Positions 5,943-7,296 of a stretch of 7,296 nt of DNA are shown piece after piece. The DNA is from Lachnospiraceae bacterium. Its GTDB lineage: Bacteria > Bacillota > Clostridia > Lachnospirales > Lachnospiraceae. The notes under the pieces are model-generated. The model worked only from the letters and a program-made list of their open reading frames with translations. It made no database searches and had not been told where the DNA came from. Position 1 is the first letter of the stretch; each line of letters opens with the position of its first letter. The DNA lies in assembly GCA_009774585.1 (NCBI GenBank), contig VSOA01000196.1, positions 1 through 7,296 on the forward strand, read 5' to 3'. The position numbers were made by a program, and so were the translations under genes.

Positions 5943-7296
5943 TTGCTTAGTACAATTACATCAGGAGCAATTTACGGAATTCGCAGCTGTCTGATTCAGG
6001 TGGAGGTGGATCTTTCCCAAGGTCTGCCCTGTTTTCAGATCGTCGGACTCCCCGGGTCGGAGGTGAGGGAAGCGAGAGAACGGGTTAAGGTTGCGCTCAA
6101 AAACGTGGGTGTCGCGCTTCCGCCCGTCTGCATTAATGTGAATCTGTCGCCCGCGGATATCCCGAAAAGCGGGACGGCGTTTGACCTGCCTGTGGCGGTC
6201 GGTATCATGAGCGCGTTGTCCAAGCTGCCGCAGGAGGCAGTGAAAGATACGCTGTTAATCGGCGAACTCGGGTTGTCGGGAGAAGTGAAACCGGTGAAAG
6301 GGGTGCTGCCCATTGTGCGCGAGGCGGCGCGTAAAGGGATGAAACGCTGTATTCTGCCGCGGGCGAATCTGTGGGAAGGAGAGCTTGTCGGGGAAGTGGA
6401 GAGTATCGGCGTGGCGGATATGAAAGAAACAATAGGTATTCTGACAGGGAAAATAAGATATGAGAGAACGAAGCAGGAGGAAACGAAGGAGTGGGGGGAT
6501 TCTACTGCCGGAGGAGAAGATTTCGCGGATATCAGCGGGCAGGAAAGGCTGAAAAGAGCGGCACAAGTGGCGGCGGCAGGGTTTCATCATCTGTTGATCA
6601 TCGGTGCGCCGGGGGCGGGCAAAACAATGCTGGCGCGGAGGATTCCCACAATTTTACCGCCGTTATCTTTGGAAGAAAGTCTGGAAGTGTCTTCCATCTA
6701 CAGTATATCAGGACTATTACAGTCGGCGGGCAGTCTGAAGAAAGAGCGTCCCTTCTTAAATCCGCATCATACGATTACCAGCCGCGCGCTCGTGGGCGGA
6801 GGACGCATTCCGTCGCCGGGGATTGTCAGCCTTGCACATCGCGGTGTGCTCTTCTTAGATGAACTGCCGGAATTTAAACGAGAGACTTTAGATCTCTTAA
6901 GACAGCCGCTGGAGGATAAACAGGTGCAGATTGCAAGGAGTGCCGGTACATATATTTATCCCGCCGATCTGATGTTGGTAGGCGCTATGAATCCTTGTCC
7001 CTGCGGCTATTATCCGGATATGTCAAGATGCAGGTGCACGCCTTACGAAATAAGACGCTATCTGCGGCGCGTGTCAGGACCGGTTTTGGACAGAATAGAT
7101 ATCTGTGTCGAGGCGCAGCCGGTGGAATTTGAGGATGTTGCAGGATATTCAGCAGGTGAGAACAGCATACGGCATGAGAAAAGAATACGAGTTGAAAGCA
7201 GTGCCATGATCAGGGAAAGGGTTCTGGCAGCAAGGGACAGACAGACTAAGAGATTTGGCGGTACAGGTCTTAAGTTTAATTCCGATATGAAGGCGG
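5943..7296 (+). CDS. comM: ComM/YifB family Mg chelatase-like AAA+ ATPase, 3'-truncated by the window edge
   Basis: AAA+ ATPase of the YifB/ComM family. In Gram-negative bacteria ComM is a hexameric helicase that promotes branch migration during natural transformation; the role in Firmicutes is less established. The visible 451 residues of about 505-510 begin with MLSTITSGAIYGI, followed by the ChlI/Lon-like domain (about 20-165; GLPCFQIVGLPG, NVNLSPADIPKSGTAFDLP), a charged linker (about 173-198), and the AAA+ module: Walker A GAPGAGKT (221-228), RPFLNPHHTI, the Walker B segment VLFLDELPEF (302-311), the family Cys cluster C352, C354, C363, C365 in NPCPCGYY and CRC, and the GPVLDRIDI sensor region (379-387). 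The Mg-chelatase C-terminal domain is just entered when the window ends. The frame is uninterrupted throughout. The start is TTG with a strong GGAGG. It lies after the pilT terminator and probably has its own promoter. In many Firmicutes dprA and topA follow this gene; here they would lie beyond the window. Confidence 0.94.
   Translation, partial: MLSTITSGAIYGIRSCLIQVEVDLSQGLPCFQIVGLPGSEVREARERVKVALKNVGVALPPVCINVNLSPADIPKSGTAFDLPVAVGIMSALSKLPQEAVKDTLLIGELGLSGEVKPVKGVLPIVREAARKGMKRCILPRANLWEGELVGEVESIGVADMKETIGILTGKIRYERTKQEETKEWGDSTAGGEDFADISGQERLKRAAQVAAAGFHHLLIIGAPGAGKTMLARRIPTILPPLSLEESLEVSSIYSISGLLQSAGSLKKERPFLNPHHTITSRALVGGGRIPSPGIVSLAHRGVLFLDELPEFKRETLDLLRQPLEDKQVQIARSAGTYIYPADLMLVGAMNPCPCGYYPDMSRCRCTPYEIRRYLRRVSGPVLDRIDICVEAQPVEFEDVAGYSAGENSIRHEKRIRVESSAMIRERVLAARDRQTKRFGGTGLKFNSDMKA

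Noticed and set aside
6491..6862. 123-codon open frame on the + strand
   Set aside because: It lies wholly inside comM in another frame, is rich in Arg and Gly as expected of a shadow, and has no recognisable family motif.

Overview
The window looks like chromosomal DNA from a spore-forming Clostridia bacterium, most likely Lachnospiraceae. This rests on the intact gene order lepA-hemW, a SigK-type sporulation sigma factor, strong GGAGG-type ribosome binding sites, two TTG starts, mid GC content, and protein wording typical of that family from memory. No database search was possible. All genes lie on the + strand; there is no mobile element, CRISPR array, tRNA or rRNA.

Layout. (1) 1-1342: C-terminal three quarters of the translation GTPase LepA/EF-4, cut by the left edge. 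(2) 1343-2572: HemW, a radical-SAM heme chaperone, starting on the base after the lepA stop. (3) 2573-2759: AT-rich gap with two good SigA-like promoter candidates. (4) 2760-3395: SigK-like sigma factor with a TTG start and no pro-sequence. (5) 3426-4559: an HD-GYP family protein in which most metal ligands and the GYP motif are replaced. (6) 4647-5702: PilT, the type IV pilus retraction ATPase, behind a short leader with a stem-loop. (7) 5721-5754: likely intrinsic terminator. (8) 5755-5942: gap with a weak promoter candidate, a tandem 18-bp repeat and a strong ribosome binding site. (9) 5943-7296: ComM/YifB AAA+ ATPase with a TTG start, cut by the right edge.

How the genes may work together. 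lepA-hemW form a housekeeping pair. sigK, the degenerate HD-GYP gene and pilT have gaps of only 30 and 87 bases, no evident terminator between them, and one shared promoter region upstream, so they are probably a single transcription unit ending at the hairpin after pilT. That links a late-sporulation-type sigma factor, a probable non-catalytic cyclic-di-GMP-type domain and pilus retraction. PilT (pilus retraction) and ComM (branch migration of incoming DNA) are both known natural-transformation factors, so their adjacency is suggestive but not proof of competence.

The most unusual item is the degenerate HD-GYP protein between sigK and pilT. I see no clearly novel multi-gene system; the genes are individually recognisable families in an uncommon arrangement.
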